From: Albidovulum denitrificans
GTDB lineage: Bacteria > Pseudomonadota > Alphaproteobacteria > Rhodobacterales > Rhodobacteraceae
Assembly (NCBI RefSeq): GCF_002973535.1
Contig: NZ_PVEP01000006.1
Location: 124,001 to 188,000 of the forward strand
Direction of reading: 5' to 3'
Length of the DNA: 64,000 nt
The position numbers and the translations under genes were made by a program. The notes beneath the pieces are model-generated. The model did no database searches, was not told the origin of the DNA, and saw only the letters and a program-made list of their open reading frames with translations. Below, in pieces: positions 42,623 through 50,418 of this stretch (its first letter is position 1; each line of letters starts with the position of its first letter).

Positions 42623-43435
42623 TCAGTCCTGCGCGACCTTTGCGTCCCGGTTGGCCCGCACCAGCCAGGCCACAGCGAAGGCGGCAAGGATCAGGACAAA
42701 GGATCCAACCACCGACATGACGCCCAGCGTCGGCACCAAAGGCGAATAGCCCGACACCATCTTGGCATAAAGCCATTCGGGCAGGGTGGAATCCGCGCCG
42801 GTGGTGAACAGCGACAGCGGGAAGTTCCCCCAGCTGAGGAGGAAGGCGAAAAGCCCGGCCGAGACCAGCCCCGGCATCAGCAGGGGCAGCGTGACCTCGC
42901 GCAGGATGGTGAAGGTGCCGGCGCCCATGTCGCGCGCGGCCTCTTCCAGCGCCGGGTCGAAGCTGTAGGCGCGGATGGCGACGATCAGCGTCGCGATGGG
43001 CGCGATCCAGACCAGATGGGCAACGACCGCCGTCTTCCAGCTTGGGATGATGCCAAGCGAGTTGAACCACATCAGCAGCGCAAGGCCCAGAACCGTCTGC
43101 GGAAAGAAGATCGGCAAGAGGATCAGCTTCTGGAACGTGGTGCGGAACCGCCAGTGATAGCGCGCGAAAGCCAGCGCGCCGAAGAAGGCCACGACGACCG
43201 AAATCAGCGTGACCAGCACCGCGACCGAAAGCGATGTCGTCAGAAGATCGCTGACCGTGCTGCTGGCCAGCGCCTCGCCATACCACTTGGTCGAATAGCG
43301 CTTGATCGGAAAGCTCAGATACCGCGCCTGCGAGACGGAGGCGAAGCCGACAGAGATCAGCGGCAGGTAAAGGAACGCGATGACAAGGATGCCGTAGACG
43401 TAAAGCACGATCCGGGTCGAGCGGCTGGTGGTCAT
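42623..43435 (-). CDS. PotC-like ABC transporter permease (microcompartment operon)
   Basis: 270 residues from the ATG at 43435, which overlaps the stop of the previous permease. Six membrane segments; EAA loop ALEEAARDMGAGTFTILREVTLPLLMPGL. It forms the inner half of an importer whose binding protein is Tat-exported. The likely solute is aminoacetone, 1-amino-2-propanol or a related small amine, inferred from the operon. Confidence 0.92.
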   Translation of the reverse strand: MTTSRSTRIVLYVYGILVIAFLYLPLISVGFASVSQARYLSFPIKRYSTKWYGEALASSTVSDLLTTSLSVAVLVTLISVVVAFFGALAFARYHWRFRTTFQKLILLPIFFPQTVLGLALLMWFNSLGIIPSWKTAVVAHLVWIAPIATLIVAIRAYSFDPALEEAARDMGAGTFTILREVTLPLLMPGLVSAGLFAFLLSWGNFPLSLFTTGADSTLPEWLYAKMVSGYSPLVPTLGVMSVVGSFVLILAAFAVAWLVRANRDAKVAQD

Positions 43436-44289
43436 CAGCGTTTCCTTCCCATGATCGCGTCCAGATCGACCTTGGAGACCCCGAACAGCGCAAGCCCCCC
43501 GATGATGACGATCAGGATCATCGACAGGGCAGAGCCAAGCGGCCAGTTCTGCCCGAAGGTAAAGGCCGTCTCGACATCGTCGGCAATGGCGATCACGGCC
43601 TGCCCGCCAAGGATCTTCGATTCCGCCAATGCCCCCGCGGCCAGCACGAAGGTCAGGAGCGAGCCGACCACGATCCCCGGCGCGGCCAGCGGCACCTCGA
43701 TCTGCCAAAGCACCTGCCAGCGCGAGGCGCCAAGGTCATAGGCGGCCTGCCGGGTGTCGTCGGGGACCATGGAAATGCCCTGCGCCAGCGGGAAAAGCAT
43801 GAAGGGCAGGTAGACATAGACAAGGCCGAAGACGATGATCGGCACGGAATAAAGCGGGCTTTCGAAGCCCATCCCGGTCCAGGCGCGCAGATGGCCTTCG
43901 ATCAGCCCGCCCTTCATCAAGGTCAGCACCCAGCCGAACAGGCGGATGTTTTCCGAGACAAAAAGGCTCATCACCACGGCGACGGTCAGGATCAGGCTGA
44001 AGCGGCCAAAGACCTTCGCCATCGCATAGGCCAGCGGCCAGCAGATCACGACAAGGATCGCGGTCGCGGACAAGGCCATGCCCAGCGACCACAGCAGCGA
44101 CTTGTAGTAGCCTTGCGAGAAGAACAGCGAATAGGCCGAGAAATCCGGCATGTTCGCCAGCGAAAAGACCTTGGGCGGCATGATCGAGAAAAGCGCCACG
44201 ACCACAAGCGGCGCCAGAAACGACAGCAGCAGGACCAGCGCCAGCGGCAGCGCCGACAAAAGCCCCAGTTTCCCGTCGAGCCGGTTCAT
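43435..44289 (-). CDS. PotB-like ABC transporter permease (microcompartment operon)
   Basis: 284 residues with six membrane segments (LALVLLLSFLAPLVVVALFSI at the N-terminus). The EAA-type loop is DDTRQAAYDLGASRWQVLWQIEVPLAAPGIV, with Gln-Ala-Ala in place of Glu-Ala-Ala. It overlaps both neighbours by a few bases, so the subunits are translationally coupled. Confidence 0.92.
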   Translation of the reverse strand: MNRLDGKLGLLSALPLALVLLLSFLAPLVVVALFSIMPPKVFSLANMPDFSAYSLFFSQGYYKSLLWSLGMALSATAILVVICWPLAYAMAKVFGRFSLILTVAVVMSLFVSENIRLFGWVLTLMKGGLIEGHLRAWTGMGFESPLYSVPIIVFGLVYVYLPFMLFPLAQGISMVPDDTRQAAYDLGASRWQVLWQIEVPLAAPGIVVGSLLTFVLAAGALAESKILGGQAVIAIADDVETAFTFGQNWPLGSALSMILIVIIGGLALFGVSKVDLDAIMGRKR

Positions 44290-45356
44290 GCCGCATCCCC
44301 GATGAAATGCGTGTTCGCGGCGTTGAAGCCCAGCGTGACGGTCTGCCCCTCGGCCGCGCTCAGCCGGTCCTCGCGCAGCTTTTCGACCGTCACCATGCCG
44401 TTTTCGGTCTCGATCTCATACTGGATGCGGGAGCCGAGCGCATATTCGCCATGGACCACACCGCTGAGGGTGAAATCGAAGCCACCGCCATCGGCAAGGC
44501 GCAGGTATTCCGGGCGCACCATCAACAGGCCCTCATGCCCCGGTGTCAGGTCCGCCAGTTCCACCCCCGGCCGAACCGACAGCGTCGGGCTGGCGATCTT
44601 TCCATCCGCCCCGGCATGCAGCGGGAACAGGTTCACCTCGCCCATGAATTCGGCCACGAAGCGGCTGACCGGGGCGCTGTAGATCTGGTCGGCGACGGCG
44701 ATCTGTTCGAACTGCCCGTCCTTCATGATGGCGATCCGGTCGGACATGACCATCGCCTCTTCCAGCGAATGGGTGATGTAGACAAAGGTCTTGCCGGTCC
44801 GGGCGTGCAGGTCCTTCAGCTCTTTCTCAAGCGTCTTGCGCAGCCGGTAGTCGAGCGCGGAAAGCGGCTCGTCGAAAAACAGGATCTCCGGGTCGAAAGC
44901 CAGCGCGCGGGCCAGCGCCACGCGCTGCCTCTCACCGCCCGAACATTGGGAGATACGCTTGTCGTAATAGCTTTGCGGCAGGCGCAGAAGGTCCAGCAAT
45001 TCCTCCGCCCGCGCGCGCCGTTTGGCCGGCGCCTCCTTGCGGATCTTCATCGGGAACTCGATGTTCTGCCCGACCGTCATATGCGGGAACAGCGCCAGCG
45101 ACTGAAACACCATGCAGGTCGGGCGCAGGTTCGCGGGGGTCTGGTCGATCCGCTTGTCACGCAGCCAGATCTCGCCCTCGCTCACCTCATCCATCCCGAC
45201 GAGAAGACGGATCATCGTCGACTTGCCGCTGCCCGACGGCCCCACGATCGTGAAGAACTCGCCCTCGGCAATGTCGAGGTCGATGCCCTTCAGCGCCGTG
45301 AAGGTTCCAAACCGCTTGACGACGCCGCGCAGGCGCAGAAGTCCCGAAGAGTCCAT
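44286..45356 (-). CDS. PotA-like ABC transporter ATPase (microcompartment operon)
   Basis: 356 residues from the ATG at 45356 (MDSSGLLRLRGVVKRFG); a GTG 36 bases upstream would add twelve residues but its GGAGG lies directly against it. Walker A GPSGSGKST, signature QCSGGERQRVALARAL (Cys replaces the usual Leu), Walker B ILFFDEPLSALD and switch YITHSLEEAMVM, followed by a C-terminal TOBE region (VRPEYLRLADGG). It powers the importer of the microcompartment operon. Confidence 0.91.
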   Translation of the reverse strand: MDSSGLLRLRGVVKRFGTFTALKGIDLDIAEGEFFTIVGPSGSGKSTMIRLLVGMDEVSEGEIWLRDKRIDQTPANLRPTCMVFQSLALFPHMTVGQNIEFPMKIRKEAPAKRRARAEELLDLLRLPQSYYDKRISQCSGGERQRVALARALAFDPEILFFDEPLSALDYRLRKTLEKELKDLHARTGKTFVYITHSLEEAMVMSDRIAIMKDGQFEQIAVADQIYSAPVSRFVAEFMGEVNLFPLHAGADGKIASPTLSVRPGVELADLTPGHEGLLMVRPEYLRLADGGGFDFTLSGVVHGEYALGSRIQYEIETENGMVTVEKLREDRLSAAEGQTVTLGFNAANTHFIGDAA

Positions 45357-45429
45357 GCCCCAACCCTGTTGAATTCTTTCAATTTCAGGCACCTCCGGGG
45401 CAGCCCGCGCCGCCCCGGAGCCGCCGGTA

Positions 45430-46572
45430 TCACGACCGGCGTTCTTGCGTGTAGATCTCGATCAGCGTGTCGTAGGAGGTGACGACATCGTAATCGAGAG
45501 AGCGTGCCATCTCTTCCTCAAGGCTGTCCATCTGGATCGCGTCCAGCTCTTCCTCGTCGAACTGGGCCATGACCTCGGGATTGCCCATCTGGGCGACCGG
45601 GTTATAGGTCCCTTCGGTAAAGGCCACCGCCTTGGCAATCTCGGGCGCCTGAACGAATTCGAGGAAGTCCTCGGCCAGATCGCTTGGGTTCGGGTTGTTC
45701 ACGGCCGAGGTCAGCTCGATCCAGACGCAGCCGCCCTTGCCATCGACCGGCCCGCTTGCCGGCGTGATCGCGCGCACATTCGTCGCGCCATCGTACCGCG
45801 CGGGCGATGCGGTGTAGGTGCCGCCGGTGAAATAGGCGTCGATCTCACCATTGATAAGCGCGGTGTTCATCGCCACCAGATCGTCGGTCAGAAGCTTCGC
45901 GCCGCCGAAGATCGTCTTCGCCGTCTCGCGGAACTTGTCGACATCGCCCCCTTCGATCGGCGCGAAGGGGTTGAGGCCGGCGGTCAGGCACATGTGGATG
46001 ACGTTCCAGTTGTCATAGGTCAGAACGCCGAAGCGGCCCTTCATCGCGGGGTCAAGGAAGAGGTTCCAGCCCTGCTCCTCGGCCGTTTCGCGGCTGATGA
46101 CGTCGGTGTTGACGACAAAGCTGAACGGGCCATAGCGCTGCGGCATGCCGATCAGGTTGCCGTCATCGGCAAAGGCCAGCGGATAGGCGGGGCTGGCGAA
46201 TTCCGGCAGCATCTTTTCGAAATAGGGCATGAACCGGTCTTTGTTCAGCGGCTTGATCAGCCCCTCGGGGTACAGCTGGTCGCGCGCCCAGGGCTGGTTG
46301 ACGTTGATGAGATCCCAGACCGAGGTTTCGCCCGCGCGAAGCTTGTTGATCATGTCGGGGTCCGAGGTGCCGCTTTCGGCGCGCACCGTTGCGCCGGGAT
46401 GGGCAGAACGGAAGGGGCCAAGCACCTGGTCGGAGTTGTAGCCTTCCCAGCAGAGAATGTTCATCCCGTCGGTGCGACCCGCGAAGGCGGGGCCAAGCGG
46501 TCCGGCGGCGGCAAGCCCTGCAAGGGCTGCGGTGCGTCCAACGAATTGCCGTCTGGATAGTCCTTTGGTCAT
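45430..46572 (-). CDS. Tat-exported PotD-like ABC substrate-binding protein
   Basis: 380 residues. The N-terminus MTKGLSRRQFVGRTAALAGLAAAG is a twin-arginine signal (SRRQFVG), cleaved near AFA at residue 31. The mature part (MNILCWEGYNSDQVLGPFRSAHPG, LIGMPQRYGPFSFVVNTDVIS) is of the spermidine/putrescine-binding group. Tat export of a binding protein implies folding before secretion. It lies between the shell genes and its own ATPase/permease genes, so solute capture is built into the microcompartment operon. Confidence 0.9.
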   Translation of the reverse strand: MTKGLSRRQFVGRTAALAGLAAAGPLGPAFAGRTDGMNILCWEGYNSDQVLGPFRSAHPGATVRAESGTSDPDMINKLRAGETSVWDLINVNQPWARDQLYPEGLIKPLNKDRFMPYFEKMLPEFASPAYPLAFADDGNLIGMPQRYGPFSFVVNTDVISRETAEEQGWNLFLDPAMKGRFGVLTYDNWNVIHMCLTAGLNPFAPIEGGDVDKFRETAKTIFGGAKLLTDDLVAMNTALINGEIDAYFTGGTYTASPARYDGATNVRAITPASGPVDGKGGCVWIELTSAVNNPNPSDLAEDFLEFVQAPEIAKAVAFTEGTYNPVAQMGNPEVMAQFDEEELDAIQMDSLEEEMARSLDYDVVTSYDTLIEIYTQERRS

Positions 46573-46618
46573 TGGTTGATCTCCTGTTGGTTGGTTCGGG
46601 GTTTCCCCCCTTCTTTTG

Positions 46619-46638
46619 CGCCCCGTTCAGGCGGGGCG
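46619..46638 (-). terminator. GC hairpin between the shell genes and the transporter genes
   Basis: CGCCCCG (46619-46625) pairs with CGGGGCG (46632-46638) around six bases, overlapping the stop of the BMC-T gene. In the transcript it is followed by CAAAAG and a second small G4/C4 hairpin, with no U run. It may attenuate or protect the transcript between shell and transporter genes rather than stop it fully. Confidence 0.3.
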
Positions 46639-47256
46639 GCCTTTGATATTTTCAAGAACCTCGGTGATGCGGTCGCGGGCCAGCTTCATGTCGGCCAGCG
46701 TGCCGGACATGAAGATACGGCCCGTCGCGCCCATCATCTGCACATCGTTCAGCGTGCAGTTCGGCGCGGCCTTTTCGGCCTCGTTCGCCGCGACGCAGGC
46801 GAAAAGGGCGGGCGTCATCTCATAGATCAGCAGCGCCACGCCCGGCACCAGGATCGACCCGTCGCGCGAGCGGTTCAGGATGATGGCATGCTGGTCCGAC
46901 AGGTCCTCGATGATGTCGTGGTAAAGGACCTTGGGGGCCAGCTGATCCGTGGGCTTCGCACCGATCCCCTTCAGGATCGCCTGACCCGCTGCCGTCAGGT
47001 CGGCCATGTCGTCGGCATGAAGCTCAAGCAACCCGAACTGGCGTTCGGTGAAAAGGATGCCCGGCTCCATGTCCGGCGCCGCCTTCAGCGCCAGATCGGT
47101 GATCCGGTGGATGCTGAGCGCGGGCGCCACCTCGATGATCAACGAGTTCTGCCCGCGAAACGGCGGATAGGCCCGCGCGCGCGACGGCGACGACAGGTAG
47201 GCCGCGAACTGCGGTTGCAGATCCTCGATCGGCAAATAGACGCGAAGCTCGGTCAT
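46627..47256 (-). CDS. BMC-T (tandem-domain) microcompartment shell protein, copy 1
   Basis: 209 residues from the ATG at 47256. Two BMC folds in tandem: the first half (MTELRVYLPIEDLQPQFAAYLSS to about residue 105) and the second (HAIILNRSRDGSILVPGVALLIYEMTPALFACVAANEAEKAAP) with the end VLENIKGRPA. BMC-T proteins form pseudohexameric trimers that often carry larger, gated pores for metabolites or cofactors. It is clearly paralogous to the shell gene at 48278-48889 (shared DLQPQ/QLQPQ, ILFTERQFGLLELH / LVVERQFGTLQFH, SDQHAIILNR / SDQHAFLMNR). Confidence 0.92.
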   Translation of the reverse strand: MTELRVYLPIEDLQPQFAAYLSSPSRARAYPPFRGQNSLIIEVAPALSIHRITDLALKAAPDMEPGILFTERQFGLLELHADDMADLTAAGQAILKGIGAKPTDQLAPKVLYHDIIEDLSDQHAIILNRSRDGSILVPGVALLIYEMTPALFACVAANEAEKAAPNCTLNDVQMMGATGRIFMSGTLADMKLARDRITEVLENIKGRPA

Positions 47257-47290
47257 GCCCTCGTCACCCTTTCCTGCGCGCGGACGATCA

Positions 47291-47575
47291 TCACTTCGCG
47301 GCGGCGGCCGAGAAATGCTTGCCAAGATCGGCATGGGGGCGCGGGATCACATGCACCGCCGTCACCTCGCCGACCTGGCTGGCGGCTTCCGCCCCCGCCT
47401 CGGTCGCGGCCTTGACCGCGCCCACGTCGCCGCGCACGACGACGGAGACAAGCCCGCCGCCCACCTCGTTGCGCGCCACGATCTCGACATTCGCGGCCTT
47501 GACCATCGCGTCCGCCGCCGAAAGGGCAGGCACATAGCCCTTGGTTTCAATCATTCCGATAGCCAGGTTCGCCAT
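47291..47575 (-). CDS. BMC-H hexameric microcompartment shell protein
   Basis: 94 residues from the ATG at 47575, chosen because AAGGA lies nine bases upstream and the family begins [30 protein letters not shown]. The pore loop reads [25 protein letters not shown], with GGG where PduA-type shells have GSG. This is the bulk facet protein of a bacterial microcompartment. It follows the BMC-P gene by 11 bases. Confidence 0.96.
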   Translation of the reverse strand: MANLAIGMIETKGYVPALSAADAMVKAANVEIVARNEVGGGLVSVVVRGDVGAVKAATEAGAEAASQVGEVTAVHVIPRPHADLGKHFSAAAAK

Positions 47576-47586
47576 GATATGTTCCT

Positions 47587-47847
47587 TCATGCTTTGCTTT
47601 TGCTGGTGTTGTCTTCGTCGATGGAGCCGATGATCAGGGCATCGACCGGCGCGGTCTTGCCCGTGAAGAAGGCGGCCGCCACCGATCCTTGCGTGATCAG
47701 GACCGCCTCACCCGTGTTGCAGCCGAGGGGGTCGAAGGCGATCAGCCTTGCGCCGCTTTCCGTCTCCACCTCAAGCAGCGCGCCCGCGGGCAGGGAGGAG
47801 ACGCGGCGCGATGACCAGATCTTGCCTATGACGCGTCCTTGAATCAT
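47587..47847 (-). CDS. BMC-P (EutN/CcmL) pentameric vertex protein
   Basis: 86 residues: [28 protein letters not shown]..., [24 protein letters not shown] and DALIIGSID are the EutN/CcmL/PduN signatures. Pentamers of this protein cap the vertices of a microcompartment shell, so its presence argues for a closed polyhedral particle. The start overlaps the stop of the unknown protein upstream (ATGA). Confidence 0.95.
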   Translation of the reverse strand: MIQGRVIGKIWSSRRVSSLPAGALLEVETESGARLIAFDPLGCNTGEAVLITQGSVAAAFFTGKTAPVDALIIGSIDEDNTSKSKA

Positions 47848-48278
47848 CTATCCGCCCTTTCGATCCTGATACCCCGGCGCCGCGCCTCGTCCCGGGCCAG
47901 CGGCGTCAGCCGGTTTTGCGGGCCAAGCCGCAGGGTGCGGACCCCGCCACCCAGGGCCGCGATGTCGCGTTCCGTAATCAGCGCCTTGTCGATCGTGCCG
48001 GGCGGCGTCCGGGCCGGGCCGGTGACAATCGGGGCGCTGTAGGCCGTCCCGCCCCGCGCCCCGTCGTCCAGATCGAAGCGATGCGCGCCCGCCATCACCC
48101 GCGCAGCAAAGTCGGGCGAGGATGCGCGCCGCAGAAGGTCCTGCGCGAAACGGTTCAGATCGGCGCCCGTTGCGATGCGGACCCGCTCCGTCTGCGGCGC
48201 GGCGGGCGCGGCATCGGCGCGAAGCGCAGCGATTTCCTCGCGCAGGATGGCGCGAATCTCGTCCCGAAGGGCTGACAT
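47844..48278 (-). CDS. Unknown microcompartment-operon protein with amphipathic N-terminal helix
   Basis: 144 residues from the ATG at 48278, which overlaps the stop of the BMC-T gene. Residues 1-22 (MSALRDEIRAILREEIAALR) form an amphipathic helix like those that direct cargo into shells, followed by an Ala/Pro linker. The C-terminal half has ITERDIAAL and LTPLARDEARRRGIRIE, a pattern reminiscent of the TPxAR-x-GI motif in EutQ and other microcompartment accessory proteins. I do not recognise a catalytic domain. It may be a scaffold or cargo adaptor; that is inference. Confidence 0.75.
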   Translation of the reverse strand: MSALRDEIRAILREEIAALRADAAPAAPQTERVRIATGADLNRFAQDLLRRASSPDFAARVMAGAHRFDLDDGARGGTAYSAPIVTGPARTPPGTIDKALITERDIAALGGGVRTLRLGPQNRLTPLARDEARRRGIRIERADR

Positions 48279-48889
48279 CACAACGCCCCTGCATCGCGCA
48301 ACGCGCCTTCGGCCGCGTTTCTGGCATTGCGGACATCGGCCTCGGTCCCGGCAAGGTAAAGCCGCCCGTTGGCGCCGATCATCCGCATGTCGATCAGTTT
48401 GACATCGGCTTCCTTCTCCGCCTCGTTGCAGGCGAGGATGGCATAGGCCGCCGACTGGCATTCCAGAAGATAGATGCTGTCGCCGCCCAGCACCATCGAC
48501 CCCAGCTTGTTGCGGTTCATCAGGAAAGCGTGCTGGTCGCTGACGTTGGTGACGAGCTTGGAGGCGAGGATCTTCGGCGGCGCCACGTCATCCGCCGTCT
48601 TGTCCAGCGCGGCCAGGATCGCCGCCGCGCCCGCCTGTACCTCGGCGGTGGAGCGGGAGTGGAACTGCAAGGTGCCGAACTGGCGTTCGACGACCAGAAG
48701 CCCGGCCCGCACATCGGCGCTTTTCAGCACAATGTCCGTCAGCGCCTCGACATCCAGGCCGGGTGCGATTTCGACGATCTGCGCGGCCATGCGCAGGCGG
48801 GGCAGGGTGCCGCGCATCCAGGTGGAAATATAGGCCAGCGTCTGCGGCTGAAGCTGGTCGATGAAGATGGAGGCCCTGAGGTCGGTCAT
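48278..48889 (-). CDS. BMC-T (tandem-domain) microcompartment shell protein, copy 2
   Basis: 203 residues, starting at the ATG overlapping the aldehyde dehydrogenase stop (ATGA). Tandem BMC folds: residues 1 to about 100 (MTDLRASIFIDQLQPQTLAYISTW) and about 100-203 (DQHAFLMNRNKLGSMVLGGDSIYLLECQSAAYAILACNEAEKEADV). It is a diverged paralogue of the BMC-T at 46627-47256. The two copies may form mixed or stacked trimers, or serve different pores. Confidence 0.93.
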   Translation of the reverse strand: MTDLRASIFIDQLQPQTLAYISTWMRGTLPRLRMAAQIVEIAPGLDVEALTDIVLKSADVRAGLLVVERQFGTLQFHSRSTAEVQAGAAAILAALDKTADDVAPPKILASKLVTNVSDQHAFLMNRNKLGSMVLGGDSIYLLECQSAAYAILACNEAEKEADVKLIDMRMIGANGRLYLAGTEADVRNARNAAEGALRDAGAL

Positions 48890-50418
48890 TTCCCGGCCCC
48901 CTGAAGGCTGCGCAACTCTTCAAGGATCAGCTGCCGCAGCGCGTCGCGGTCGAAACTCTCCCGTTCCGGGGGTGGCGCGGCCACCGGCGCGCGCGCGGTG
49001 GCGCGGTCGGTCGAAACGGCGCTGAGGTCGATGCCCGAAAGGTCCGCCGGTACATCCTTGCCATAGGCGATGCGGGTCCATTGCACCAGATGCTGCGGCC
49101 CCACATTCTCGCCCACCGACGACCGCCCGGCAAAGCCGGTGCCGATGGTGAAGGAGGGCGGCAGATAGGTCGCGAAACCCGCCGCGCCCTGCGAACAGGG
49201 TGCGTTGACGACCACGCGATAGACCGGCATTTCCTGCGAGAAGCGGACCAGCCGCGCGGTATCGTCGCCATGGAAGGCCGCCGAATGCCCGGCGCCCCGC
49301 CGCGCCGTGTGCTTGGCGAAGGTCAGCGCCTGCTGGAAATCGACCGCCGAGGTCAGCGTCAGCACCGGGCAGAGCTTTTCGCGGAACAGCAGATCGTCCT
49401 GCCCCGGCGTCGCCACCACGGGGACAAGGATACGGGCCGAGGGGCTGACCCGGATACCCGCGCGTTCCGCGATCCAGGTGGCGCTTTTGCCGATGGCGGC
49501 AAGGTTCAGGCTGCCCTTGCCGAAAAGGTATTCGCGCAGCCGGTCGGTGTCGGCCTCATTGCAGACATGGGCGCCCGCGCTGCGCAGCGCGCGTTCCATG
49601 TTGCCGCGATTGCTGTCCAGCGTCAGGACCACGCTTTCATTGGTGCAAAGGATGGAATTGTCGAAGCTCTTGCTGTCCACAAGGCACCGCGCGGCGGCAT
49701 CGACCCCGGCGGACGGATCAACATAGGCCACCGCATTGCCCGGCCCAACGCCAAGCGCCGGGTTGCCCGAGGAATAGGCCGCCCGCACCATCGCGGTGCC
49801 ACCCGTGGCGATGATGACGTTGATCCGGTCGGACGCCATGATGTCCTGCACCAGCGGGATCGACGGCTCCTCGACACACTGGATCAGGCCCGAGGGCGCG
49901 CCTGCCGCCTCGGCGGCCTCGGCCAGATGGCGCGCGGCGGCGACAGAGACGGATTTCGCGACGGGGTGGGGGCTGATGACGATGGCATTGCGGCTCAGGA
50001 TCGCCAGCATCGCCTTGTAATAGACCGTCGCAACCGGGTTCGTCGCGGGGGCCAGCGCAAAGACCACGCCCGCCGGTTTCGGCAGTTCGACGATCTTGCG
50101 TTCGGCGTCGATGCGCGGGGTGACCAGATCAAGGTCGCGGTAGTGATCGAGAAGCGTGTGGGTGCAAAGCTCGTTCTTGATCTTCTTGTGTTCGACGACG
50201 CCAAAGCCGGTTTCGGCCACGGCGAGGTCGGCGAAATGGCCCGCCTTCTCATACCCCGCCCGCGCGACCGCCTCGGCAATCGCCAGCACCGCATCGCGGC
50301 TGAAGCTGCGGTAGTACCGCGCCGCCCAGGCCGCGCGGCCGACCTTCATCCGGGCGCTGGACAGCGCGCGGTCCGGTACCGAAAGGCGGGGCGCATCGAA
50401 TGTCATGTGTTCGCTCAT
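48886..50418 (-). CDS. CoA-acylating aldehyde dehydrogenase (PduP/EutE-like) with C-terminal targeting tail
   Basis: 510 residues. The catalytic Cys258 lies in SFDNSILCTNES and the Rossmann motif in IIATGGTAMVRAAYSSGNPALGVGPGN, as in PduP and EutE. It converts propionaldehyde (or acetaldehyde) plus CoA and NAD+ to the acyl-CoA. After an Ala/Pro-rich linker the last 24 residues contain DRDALRQLILEELRSLQ, an amphipathic helix of the encapsulation-peptide type; in PduP the peptide is at the N-terminus, so the C-terminal position matches other BMC classes. It overlaps the aminotransferase-family gene upstream (ATGA). Confidence 0.94.
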   Translation of the reverse strand: MSEHMTFDAPRLSVPDRALSSARMKVGRAAWAARYYRSFSRDAVLAIAEAVARAGYEKAGHFADLAVAETGFGVVEHKKIKNELCTHTLLDHYRDLDLVTPRIDAERKIVELPKPAGVVFALAPATNPVATVYYKAMLAILSRNAIVISPHPVAKSVSVAAARHLAEAAEAAGAPSGLIQCVEEPSIPLVQDIMASDRINVIIATGGTAMVRAAYSSGNPALGVGPGNAVAYVDPSAGVDAAARCLVDSKSFDNSILCTNESVVLTLDSNRGNMERALRSAGAHVCNEADTDRLREYLFGKGSLNLAAIGKSATWIAERAGIRVSPSARILVPVVATPGQDDLLFREKLCPVLTLTSAVDFQQALTFAKHTARRGAGHSAAFHGDDTARLVRFSQEMPVYRVVVNAPCSQGAAGFATYLPPSFTIGTGFAGRSSVGENVGPQHLVQWTRIAYGKDVPADLSGIDLSAVSTDRATARAPVAAPPPERESFDRDALRQLILEELRSLQGAGK

